A DNA stretch of 64,000 bases from Caballeronia cordobensis (lineage in GTDB: Bacteria > Pseudomonadota > Gammaproteobacteria > Burkholderiales > Burkholderiaceae): the NCBI RefSeq assembly GCF_001544575.2, contig NZ_FCNY02000012.1, positions 165,150-229,149 on the forward strand. Reading direction: 5' to 3'. Made by a program: the position numbers and the translations under genes. This document shows positions 47,223 to 54,941 of the stretch, in pieces. Numbering within the stretch: position 1 is the stretch's first letter; each line of letters begins with the position of its first letter. The notes under the pieces were generated by a model that saw only the letters and a program-made list of their open reading frames with translations, did no database searches and was not told where the DNA came from.

Positions 47223-48092
47223 TTAGTTCGATGCTCGTGTGCCGCCGCCGAGACCGGCCTGGCGCACCTTCGCGAGCGCCGCCTGCGCCGACGCACGATC
47301 CGGGAACGGACCTGCGCGCAACAGCGATTTGGTGCCGCCGTCGGACTGCTTGCGATGTTCGAGATATGCGGGCACACCCGCGGACTTCAACTTGTTGACC
47401 CAATTCTGCGCGGCGGTTTCGTCGTCGAACTGCCCGATTTGCAGCACGAAGCGGCTGCCGGCCGGCGACGACGGCGTGTTCGCCGCGCCCGCGGCCGCAT
47501 TCGCCGCGGCGTTCGCGTTCGCGCTGGACTCGTCCGCAGGCGGCTGCGCGGCCTGTGGCTTCGCGTTCTGGCTCGCGACGGCGGCGGGCTTCGACGCTTG
47601 AGGCTTCGCCTCGGGCTTAGGCGGTTCGCTGGCTTCCGGCTTGGCCTGCGCCGTGGCGGCGGGCGCCGCGGGCTGCGGTTGCGTCACGCCTGCGGCGACG
47701 CTGCCGGAAGTGGCGGCGGGCGCTTCGTGCGCGACGCCGGCCTGCGAGTCCGCGTCGGTCGCGTCGCGCGACTGCTTCGCGGCGGGCGCCGGACGATTGG
47801 GGATGTCGATGGAAATGTCGTCGGTGACGGGCTTCGGGCGCGAATCCAGCACCATCGGCAAGACGATGACGGCGGCCAGCACCAGCGCGATAGCGCCGAC
47901 GAGCCTGCGCCGCGCGCGCTGTTTCTCGGGAAGCGTGGGATCGAGCATCATGGCGTCGGCGGAGGTGCGCTCGCTACGGTCCGTCCTGCGCGTGCGCCGT
48001 TCCGTGCGGACGGTATGACGCGAGCCGCGCGGGGAATCGGATTGTGCGTCGCGACCGGAGTCGTCTTTGTTGCCGAACGAAAAGAGTCCCAT
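47223..48092 (-). CDS. SPOR-domain cell division protein (DedD-like)
   Basis: A 289-residue bitopic membrane protein: a basic cytoplasmic start, one membrane helix at about 64-82 (RRRLVGAIALVLAAVIVLPMVL), a long periplasmic linker rich in Ala, Pro and Lys, and a C-terminal SPOR domain (about 210-285, FVLQIGQFDDETAAQNWVNKL, KSLLRAGPF). SPOR domains bind denuded glycan strands at the division septum. The order folC-dedD-cvpA-purF matches the classic proteobacterial arrangement, so DedD is the likely identity. Confidence 0.9.
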   Translation of the reverse strand: MGLFSFGNKDDSGRDAQSDSPRGSRHTVRTERRTRRTDRSERTSADAMMLDPTLPEKQRARRRLVGAIALVLAAVIVLPMVLDSRPKPVTDDISIDIPNRPAPAAKQSRDATDADSQAGVAHEAPAATSGSVAAGVTQPQPAAPAATAQAKPEASEPPKPEAKPQASKPAAVASQNAKPQAAQPPADESSANANAAANAAAGAANTPSSPAGSRFVLQIGQFDDETAAQNWVNKLKSAGVPAYLEHRKQSDGGTKSLLRAGPFPDRASAQAALAKVRQAGLGGGTRASN

Positions 48093-48134
48093 GTATCGCT
48101 TGATGCTGACGGACGACCGTCTTGGTGATGCTGC

Positions 48135-49445
48135 CTAGTTATGCTGCATGCGACGGTACGCCATGACGCCGGCTACCGTGTAGAAACTGCCGAAAACCAA
48201 AATTCTATCATTTTCGGAGGCCCGGCTCAGCGCATCTTGAAATGCCGCCGCGGGCGTCTCAAAGCGGGAAACGCTGCTGTCGGGGCCGTCGTTGACACCG
48301 GCTTCGCGCAAAGCGTGTTCGAGTTGCTCCGCGGACGCCGCGCGCGGCGTCGGCAGCGCGGTGACGTTCCAGTGGTCGATCTCGCTCTTCAGATGCGCGA
48401 CGACGCCTTCGATATCCTTGTCGCCCATCGCGCCGAACACCGCGTAAGTGTACGGAAAATAGCCCATGTTGCCGAGATTTTGCGCTAACACGGCGGCAGC
48501 GTGCGGATTGTGCGCGACGTCGAGAATGATCTGCGGCTTGCCCGGAAGCACCTGAAAACGCCCGGCCAGCTCGACGTTCGCCAACCCGAGGCGAATGTCC
48601 TGCGCCGAAACCGGCAGCCGATCGCGCAGCGCTTCGAGCGCCGCCAGCGCCGCCGACGTGTTGATGAGCTGATTCGCGCCGCGCAGCGCCGGATACGCCA
48701 ACGCCGAGCGCCGCTGTTCACGCCCGATATAGCTCCATTGCTGGCGTTCGTTGCCCGGCTGCGCCTCGTAGCGGAAGTCGCGCCCGACGAGCCACAGATC
48801 CGCGCCAATCGCCCCGGCATGATCGATCAGGCTCTGCGGCGCGGACGGATCGCCGCAAACCGCGGGCTTGCCCGCCCGGAAGATGCCCGCCTTCTCGAAG
48901 CCGATCTTCTCGCGCGTGTCGCCGAGATAGTCCGTATGGTCGATATCGATGCTCGTGATCACCGCGCAATCCGTATCGACAATGTTCACGGCGTCGAGCC
49001 GGCCGCCGAGCCCCACTTCGAGAATGACCGCATCGAGTCCGCGCGAGGCGAAAAGATGCAGGATCGCGAGCGTGGTGAACTCGAAATACGTCAGCGACAC
49101 CGGCTCCGCGAGGCTCGCGCGCGCCTTCTCCACGGCCTCGAAATGTTCGAGCAGTTCGGCGTCGCTGGCCTCGGCGCCGTCGATGCGCGCGCGCTCGTTG
49201 AACGCGAGCAAATGCGGCGACGTATGGCAGCCGACGCGATAACCCGCGCGCAGCAGGATCGTTTCGATGATCGCGCAGGTCGAGCCCTTGCCGTTCGTGC
49301 CGCCGACCGTGATAACCGGGCAATCGAAGCGCAGCCCCAGCGCGTCCTTCACGCGGCCGATGCGCGTCAGACCCATGTCGATGCCGACCGGGTGCGCCGC
49401 TTCCAGATGGGCAAGCCAGGCGTCGAGAGTGGGGAAAGTGTTCAT
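48135..49445 (-). CDS. folC: Bifunctional dihydrofolate/folylpolyglutamate synthase
   Basis: A 436-residue Mur-ligase-like enzyme that joins glutamate to dihydropteroate and lengthens the glutamate tail of folates. It has the ATP-binding GTNGKGS (49-55), HTSPHLLAFNERARIDG, VILEVGLGGRLDAVN, ITSIDIDHTDYLGDT and the C-terminal ILDVAHNPHAA. ATG 49445 is the only plausible start. It is separated from accD by a strong terminator, so folC, the SPOR gene, cvpA and purF probably form a separate unit. Confidence 0.96.
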   Translation of the reverse strand: MNTFPTLDAWLAHLEAAHPVGIDMGLTRIGRVKDALGLRFDCPVITVGGTNGKGSTCAIIETILLRAGYRVGCHTSPHLLAFNERARIDGAEASDAELLEHFEAVEKARASLAEPVSLTYFEFTTLAILHLFASRGLDAVILEVGLGGRLDAVNIVDTDCAVITSIDIDHTDYLGDTREKIGFEKAGIFRAGKPAVCGDPSAPQSLIDHAGAIGADLWLVGRDFRYEAQPGNERQQWSYIGREQRRSALAYPALRGANQLINTSAALAALEALRDRLPVSAQDIRLGLANVELAGRFQVLPGKPQIILDVAHNPHAAAVLAQNLGNMGYFPYTYAVFGAMGDKDIEGVVAHLKSEIDHWNVTALPTPRAASAEQLEHALREAGVNDGPDSSVSRFETPAAAFQDALSRASENDRILVFGSFYTVAGVMAYRRMQHN

Positions 49446-49463
49446 TTTCGAGATCGAGAAAGC

Positions 49464-49500
49464 AAAAACGCCGCGCGGAACCCAGGGTTCACGCGCGGCG
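49464..49500 (-). terminator. Intrinsic terminator after accD
   Basis: Minus-strand stem CGCCGCGCG (49492-49500) with CGCGCGGCG (49469-49477), extended by GAACCC/GGGTTC inside, then five T. It begins 21 bases after the accD stop and would end the trp-accD transcript before folC. Confidence 0.9.
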
Positions 49501-49521
49501 CGGCGCTGGCGTACCGGCGGC

Positions 49522-50394
49522 TCAGGCGACGGAATCGGCCGGCTGCCGCGTCATCAGGGCCATCAACTGGGCAAGTTCTTCGCGCATCTTGCGGCGATCC
49601 ACGATCATGTCGATCGCGCCCTTCGTCATGAGGAATTCGGCGCGCTGGAAACCTTCGGGGAGCTTTTCGCGCACGGTCTGCTCGATCACGCGCGGACCCG
49701 CAAAGCCGATCAGCGCTTTCGGCTCGGCGATCACGACGTCGCCCAGGAAAGCGAAGCTCGCGGAAACGCCGCCCATCGTGGGATCGGTGAGAACAGAGAT
49801 GAACGGCAGCTTGGCATCCGACAGCTTGGTCAGAAGCGCCGTGGTCTTGGCCATCTGCATCAGCGAAAGCAGGCTTTCCTGCATGCGCGCGCCGCCGGAA
49901 GCCGTGAAGCAGATGAACGGCACGTTCTGCTCCAGCGCATTGCGCGCGCCGCGCACGAAGCGCTCGCCGACGACCGAGCCCATCGAGCCGCCCATGAACG
50001 CGAATTCGAAGCACGCGACCACGCACGGAAGGGTGTGAATCGCACCGCCCATGACGACCATGGCGTCGGTCTCGTCGGTGTCCTCCATCGCTTCCTTGAT
50101 GCGATCGGGATACTTGCGGCTGTCCTTGAACTTGAGCGCATCGACCGGCACGACTTCCTGGCCGATTTCATAGCGGCCTTCCGGATCGAGCAGGCGGTCG
50201 AGCCGCTCGCGCGCGCCGATGCGCATGTGATGGCTGCACTTCGGGCAAACGTGCAGGTTCGCCTCGACGTCGTTGCGATACAGCACCGCCTCGCACGACG
50301 GGCACTTCACCCACAGCCCTTCGGGAATGCCCTTGCGGCTTTTGGGATCCGTTTGCTTGATCTTGGGCGGCAGCAGTTTGTCGAGCCAGCTCAT
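49522..50394 (-). CDS. accD: Acetyl-CoA carboxylase carboxyltransferase subunit beta
   Basis: A 290-residue carboxyltransferase beta subunit, which with AccA transfers CO2 from biotin to acetyl-CoA for malonyl-CoA. The N-terminal zinc ribbon has C31, C34, C50 and C53. The crotonase-like core follows with GSMGSVVGERFVRG, FICFTASGGARMQESL and PFISVLTDPTMGGVSASFAFLGD. Its place after trpA and before folC is conserved in proteobacteria. Confidence 0.97.
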   Translation of the reverse strand: MSWLDKLLPPKIKQTDPKSRKGIPEGLWVKCPSCEAVLYRNDVEANLHVCPKCSHHMRIGARERLDRLLDPEGRYEIGQEVVPVDALKFKDSRKYPDRIKEAMEDTDETDAMVVMGGAIHTLPCVVACFEFAFMGGSMGSVVGERFVRGARNALEQNVPFICFTASGGARMQESLLSLMQMAKTTALLTKLSDAKLPFISVLTDPTMGGVSASFAFLGDVVIAEPKALIGFAGPRVIEQTVREKLPEGFQRAEFLMTKGAIDMIVDRRKMREELAQLMALMTRQPADSVA

Positions 50395-50462
50395 CGTTTT
50401 TCCTTGACTGATCGGGGCGCCGCGCGGCGCTCGAGTTCGAGCGGGCCGCGGCGGCGCGTATT

Positions 50463-51266
50463 TTACTGTGCGGCGTCGAGCGCCTGCCGAATTTCGGCGA
50501 TGAAGCTCGTCAGCGACGCGGCTGCGGCGTCCGGCTTCGCCTCTTCGAGCAGTTGCACGAGACGGCTGCCGATGACGACGGCGTCCGCGACATCGGCGAC
50601 AGCGCGTGCGGTTTGCGCATCGCGAATGCCGAAACCGACGCCGACCGGCAGGGGCACATGCGACTTGATGGCCGGGATTTTACTCGCGATGCTGGAAACG
50701 TCCAGATTTGCCGCGCCGGTCACGCCTTTGAGCGAAACGTAGTAGACATAGCCACTCGCGATCTTGCCGACCGCCGCGACACGCTCGTCGGTGGAAGTCG
50801 GCGCGAGCAGAAAGATCGGATCGATGCCGGCGGCGCGCATCGCGGCGCCGAAGTCTTCCGCTTCCTCGGGCGGGTAATCGACCACCAGCACGCCATCGAC
50901 GCCCGCCTGCTTCGCGGCTTGCGCGAAGGCCTCGGCGCCCATCCGCTCGATCGGATTCGCGTAGCCCATCAGCACGACGGGCGTCTTGTCGTCGGTTTCG
51001 CGAAAGCGCGCGACATCGGCCAGCACGCTCTTGAGCGTCACGCCGCGCGCGAGCGCGCGTTCCGACGAACGCTGGATAACAGGGCCGTCGGCCATCGGGT
51101 CGGAGAACGGCACCCCCAGTTCGATGACGTCCGCGCCGCCCTTCGCCAGCGCGTGCATGAACTCGACGGTCTGTTCCGGATTAGGATCGCCCGCCGTGAT
51201 GAACGGGATCAATCCTTTCTTGCCCTGCGCGGCGAGCGCCGCAAAAGTGTTCTTGATACGGGACAT
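50463..51266 (-). CDS. trpA: Tryptophan synthase alpha subunit
   Basis: A 267-residue TIM-barrel subunit that cleaves indole-3-glycerol phosphate to indole. It shows LIPFITAGDPNPEQTVEFM, the catalytic IELGVPFSDPMADGPVIQ region with the conserved Glu and Asp, YVYYVSLKGVTGA and the phosphate-binding VGFGIRDAQTA. It is separated from trpB by the methyltransferase gene, whereas trpB and trpA are adjacent in most bacteria. Confidence 0.97.
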   Translation of the reverse strand: MSRIKNTFAALAAQGKKGLIPFITAGDPNPEQTVEFMHALAKGGADVIELGVPFSDPMADGPVIQRSSERALARGVTLKSVLADVARFRETDDKTPVVLMGYANPIERMGAEAFAQAAKQAGVDGVLVVDYPPEEAEDFGAAMRAAGIDPIFLLAPTSTDERVAAVGKIASGYVYYVSLKGVTGAANLDVSSIASKIPAIKSHVPLPVGVGFGIRDAQTARAVADVADAVVIGSRLVQLLEEAKPDAAAASLTSFIAEIRQALDAAQ

Positions 51267-51339
51267 GAGAATTCTCGCTTCGTATTCGTTGGCGTCGATG
51301 CTTTGTGCGCATCTGACGCGATCAGCGGCGAAAAAGACG

Positions 51340-52218
51340 CTATTCGGCGGCTTGCGTGGCGGCGTCGGTGGTCATGAGCGGCTTGCGGCGCGTGCGCTCC
51401 GGCGTGGGCGGCGCGAGCTTCGCGGCGCGTGCCTCGGCCATGCGGGCCTCCGCGATCGCGCAGTAATCCGCGTTGATCTCGTAGCCCGTGAACTGCCGGC
51501 CGTGACGCGCGCACGCGACGCCTGTCGTGCCGCTGCCCATGAACGGATCGAGCACGCGGCCGCCCGGCGGACAGCTTGCCAGCACCATGCGCTCGACGAT
51601 CTCCAGCGGCTTTTGCGTCGGATGATCGACCCGCTCCGCGTGCTGCCTGTGCAACCGCGAAACCGACCAAACATCCTTCGGGTTGTAGCCGAGCTCCAGC
51701 CACTTGCTGCCTTCGAAGATCTTGCGCGAGCGCGCCTTTTTCGTCTCTGCGTCGTAGGGTATGCGCACCGGATCGAGATCGAAGTAGTAATCCTTCGATA
51801 CCGCGAAATAACCGATGTTGTCGTGCACTGACGTAAATTTACGCGTCGTTCCGCCCATGCTCGGCACGCGCCGGTCCCAGACGATCTCATTGATCATCAA
51901 AAGCCGGCGCTTCAGGAACACGAACAGTTCGGGCGAATATTGCCAGGTGCAGAAGATGTACAGCGAGCCGCTGGGTTTCAGCTTCGGAATCGCCAGGTCG
52001 AGCCAGCGATACGTCCACTCCAGAAAGGCGTCGCCGGACAGCATGTCCGAGTCGTTCCCGTAATCCTTGCCCAGACCATAGGGCGGGTCCGCGACGATCA
52101 GATCGATCGACGCGTCGGGAATGTTTTCGGCATCGGCCAGAAAATCGCGGTTGCGGATGTCGCCGCCGGTGCTCTGGAGAGCGCCGGCAGACAACGGCTC
52201 GTCAATGACGGTGCGCAT
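51340..52218 (-). CDS. DNA methyltransferase (N6-adenine/N4-cytosine, beta class) within the trp genes
   Basis: A 292-residue site-specific methyltransferase. DPPYG (44-48, motif IV) precedes DPFMGSG (224-230, motif I), the beta-class order, and the TQKPLEIVERMV helix is present. DPPY indicates amino-group methylation of adenine or cytosine. No restriction endonuclease gene is adjacent, so it looks like an orphan regulator-type enzyme. It starts 11 bases after the trpB stop and ends 73 bases before trpA. From memory, Burkholderia cenocepacia carries an orphan methyltransferase beside its trp genes reported to recognise GTWWAC; whether this is its orthologue needs checking. Confidence 0.9.
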   Translation of the reverse strand: MRTVIDEPLSAGALQSTGGDIRNRDFLADAENIPDASIDLIVADPPYGLGKDYGNDSDMLSGDAFLEWTYRWLDLAIPKLKPSGSLYIFCTWQYSPELFVFLKRRLLMINEIVWDRRVPSMGGTTRKFTSVHDNIGYFAVSKDYYFDLDPVRIPYDAETKKARSRKIFEGSKWLELGYNPKDVWSVSRLHRQHAERVDHPTQKPLEIVERMVLASCPPGGRVLDPFMGSGTTGVACARHGRQFTGYEINADYCAIAEARMAEARAAKLAPPTPERTRRKPLMTTDAATQAAE

Positions 52219-52229
52219 CGGCTAGTGGC

Positions 52230-53423
52230 TTAGAACTGGATGCCCGATCGCTCGGCGACCGTGTGCATGTCCTTGTCGCCGCGGCCCGACAGATTGACGA
52301 GCAGCACCTTGTCGCGCGGCAGCGTCTTCGCGAGCTTCGCCCCGTACGCCAGCGCGTGGCTCGACTCCAGCGCCGGAATGATGCCCTCGATGCGGCAGCA
52401 GTCGTGGAACGCCTTGAGCGCTTCTTCGTCCGTGATGCCGACGTACTCCGCGCGGCCCGCGTCCTTCAGCCACGCGTGCTCGGGACCGACGCCCGGATAA
52501 TCCAGACCCGCCGATACCGAATGCGTCTCGATGATCTGGCCGTCCGCGTCCTGCAGCAGATACGTGCGGTTGCCGTGCAGCACGCCAGGGCTTCCGCCCA
52601 TCAGCGATGCCGCGTGGCGACCCGTATCGATCCCGTCGCCCGCCGCTTCCACGCCGATCAATCTGACGTCTTTATCGTCGATATACGGGTAAAAGATGCC
52701 CATCGCGTTCGATCCACCGCCTACGCAAGCGATCACCGCATCCGGCTGACGGCCCGCCATTTCGGGCATCTGCACGCGGCATTCGTCGCCGATCACGCGC
52801 TGGAAGTCACGCACCATCATCGGATAAGGATGCGGGCCCGCCACCGTGCCGATGATATAGAACGTGTTTTCGACGTTCGTCACCCAGTCGCGCATGGCTT
52901 CGTTGAGGGCATCCTTGAGCGTCTTCGAGCCGGATTCGACCGGCACGACCGTCGCGCCCAGCAGCTTCATGCGGTAGACGTTCGCCGCCTGACGCCGCAC
53001 GTCCTCCGCGCCCATGTAGACGACGCATTCCATGCCGAAGCGCGCCGCGATGGTCGCGGTCGCCACGCCATGCTGCCCCGCGCCCGTTTCGGCGATCACG
53101 CGCGGCTTGCCCATCTTGCGGGCGAGCAGCGCCTGGCCGATCACGTTGTTGACCTTGTGCGCGCCCGTGTGATTCAGATCTTCGCGCTTCAAGTAAAGCT
53201 GCGCGCCGCCGAGCATCTCGCTCCAGCGCTTCGCGTGATAAATGGGCGAAGGACGGCCGACATAATGCTTCAGCTCGTAATCGTATTCTTTCTGAAACTC
53301 GGGATCTTTCTGAGCCGCGTCATACGCGTCGCGCAATTCATCGAGCGCGTGGATGAGCGTTTCGGAGACGAACACGCCTCCATATTGGCCGAAGTGGCCT
53401 CTTTCGTCTGGCAAGTTGTACAT
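52230..53423 (-). CDS. trpB: Tryptophan synthase beta subunit
   Basis: A 397-residue PLP enzyme that condenses indole and serine. It has FGQYGGVFVSETL, LKREDLNHTGAHKVNN with the PLP lysine K90, AETGAGQHGVATA, and the phosphate-binding GGGSNAMG. ATG 53423 (MYNLPDERGHFGQYGG) is the family start, preceded by GAGAG; the frame continues 14 codons upstream. It follows trpF by 49 bases. Confidence 0.97.
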   Translation of the reverse strand: MYNLPDERGHFGQYGGVFVSETLIHALDELRDAYDAAQKDPEFQKEYDYELKHYVGRPSPIYHAKRWSEMLGGAQLYLKREDLNHTGAHKVNNVIGQALLARKMGKPRVIAETGAGQHGVATATIAARFGMECVVYMGAEDVRRQAANVYRMKLLGATVVPVESGSKTLKDALNEAMRDWVTNVENTFYIIGTVAGPHPYPMMVRDFQRVIGDECRVQMPEMAGRQPDAVIACVGGGSNAMGIFYPYIDDKDVRLIGVEAAGDGIDTGRHAASLMGGSPGVLHGNRTYLLQDADGQIIETHSVSAGLDYPGVGPEHAWLKDAGRAEYVGITDEEALKAFHDCCRIEGIIPALESSHALAYGAKLAKTLPRDKVLLVNLSGRGDKDMHTVAERSGIQF

Positions 53424-53472
53424 TGCGTCACTCTCTCGGTTACGCGAGCCGCTGGCGCGGCTCACGTTCGAA

Positions 53473-54141
53473 TCACCCGGCGTCCGCCGCGCGCACCGCG
53501 CGCACGAACGCCGCCATTCGGGCGGGATCTTTCACGCCCTTGGCGCCCGGCACTTCGATGCCGCTCGAGACATCGACCGCGTACGGGCGCACACGCCGAA
53601 TGGCGTCACTGACGTTTTGCGCGTTCAACCCACCACTCAAAACGGCCCGATGCCCGAGATCTGTTGGGATAAGTGACCAATCGAATACCTTTCCACCGCC
53701 GCCGAAGCCCTCGACGAGTGCGTCGAGCAGAATGCCGCCTGCGGCCTTGAATTCAAGAGACGATTCTATCAAATGGCTTGTGGACGCATCAGCCCCAATT
53801 CGCAATGCGCGCCAATAGGATAAACCCGCAATTGCCGCGAGTTCTTCGCATCGTTCAGGCGTCTCATCGCCGTGAAATTGCAGCAGCGAAAGCGGCACGT
53901 TCGACGTGACTTCCCGGATCCACTCGGGCGTCGCGTTCACGAAAAGGCCGACCGCGGAGACGAGCGGCGGCACATGGCGCGCGAGTTCGACGGCCTGCGC
54001 GACGCTTACCGAGCGCGGACTCGGCGGATAGAACACGAAGCCCACGGCGTCCGCGCCGAGCGCGACGGCGTGTTGCACGTCTTCGGCGCGCGACAGGCCG
54101 CACAGTTTGATGCGGGTTCGATGCAAATCTTGTTCGGTCAT
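53473..54141 (-). CDS. trpF: Phosphoribosylanthranilate isomerase
   Basis: A 222-residue TIM barrel for the third step of tryptophan synthesis. RTRIKLCGLSRAEDVQHAV gives the catalytic cysteine; GFVFYPPSPRSV, LLQFHGDETPE, and AVDVSSGIEVPGAKGVKD with the catalytic aspartate follow. It overlaps the end of truA by four bases (ATGA), so it is probably translated from the fimV-truA transcript. Confidence 0.96.
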   Translation of the reverse strand: MTEQDLHRTRIKLCGLSRAEDVQHAVALGADAVGFVFYPPSPRSVSVAQAVELARHVPPLVSAVGLFVNATPEWIREVTSNVPLSLLQFHGDETPERCEELAAIAGLSYWRALRIGADASTSHLIESSLEFKAAGGILLDALVEGFGGGGKVFDWSLIPTDLGHRAVLSGGLNAQNVSDAIRRVRPYAVDVSSGIEVPGAKGVKDPARMAAFVRAVRAADAG

Positions 54142-54941
54142 TTCGGCTCTGCCCAGATTGCGCTCCAGGGCATGCTGGCGATATGCGGCGGCGGCACCGC
54201 GAAGTGTTCAGGATAACCGACCCCGGCCAGATACAGCCCGTCGGGCATGAAGGTCGGCGCGGCGGCGCGGCGGTCGCGGGCGGCGAGCACCTCGGCCATC
54301 CACGACGCGGGATGACGGCCCCGCCCGATCGCGACGAAGCAGCCCATCAGGTTGCGCACCATGTGATGCAAAAACGCATTGGCGCGAAAGCGAAAGTGGA
54401 TGAAATCGCCCTGCTCGCGAATGTCGATCTGATAGACGTGTTTCACCGGCGTCTTCGACTGGCAATCGGCGGCGCGGAACGACGAAAAATCATGCTCGCC
54501 GACGAGGCATGCGACGGAATCGCGCATCGCTTCGACGTCGAGCGGCGTATGCACCCAGCCCGCGCGTTTCGCGAGCATGGGTGAACGCACCGGATTAACG
54601 TACAACACGTAAAAATAGGTCCGCTCGAAGGCGGCGAAGCGCGCGTGGAAGTCGTCCGGCATCGGCTTTGCCCACTGCACCGCGACCGTGTCCGGCAGGA
54701 ACGCGTTCGTGCCGCGTACCCACGAGAATTCGGCGCGGTCGAGATCGGTATCGAAATGGACGACCTGACCGATGCCGTGCACGCCCGTATCCGTTCTCCC
54801 CGCGACAACGGTCGCGAGCGGCGTCTGGGCGAACTTCGCCAACGCACGCTCAAGCTCGTTCTGCACCGTCTTGCCGTGCGGCTGCGATTGCCAGCCGCAA
54901 AACGCCGCGCCGTCGTACTGAATGCCAAGAGCAATGCGCAT
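54138..54941 (-). CDS. truA: tRNA pseudouridine(38-40) synthase
   Basis: A 267-residue TruA that converts uridines 38-40 in the anticodon arm. It has RIALGIQYDGAAFCGWQSQ and the catalytic AGRTDTGVHGIGQV with D51, later FRFRANAFLHHMVRNLMG. Its start overlaps the fimV stop by one base (TGATG) and its end overlaps trpF. The order fimV-truA-trpF is conserved in beta- and gamma-proteobacteria. Confidence 0.96.
   Translation of the reverse strand: MRIALGIQYDGAAFCGWQSQPHGKTVQNELERALAKFAQTPLATVVAGRTDTGVHGIGQVVHFDTDLDRAEFSWVRGTNAFLPDTVAVQWAKPMPDDFHARFAAFERTYFYVLYVNPVRSPMLAKRAGWVHTPLDVEAMRDSVACLVGEHDFSSFRAADCQSKTPVKHVYQIDIREQGDFIHFRFRANAFLHHMVRNLMGCFVAIGRGRHPASWMAEVLAARDRRAAAPTFMPDGLYLAGVGYPEHFAVPPPHIASMPWSAIWAEPK

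Noticed and set aside
46549..47403. A 284-residue minus-strand frame over cvpA
   Set aside because: It is an out-of-phase shadow of cvpA with Arg-rich composition; cvpA itself is clearly coding.
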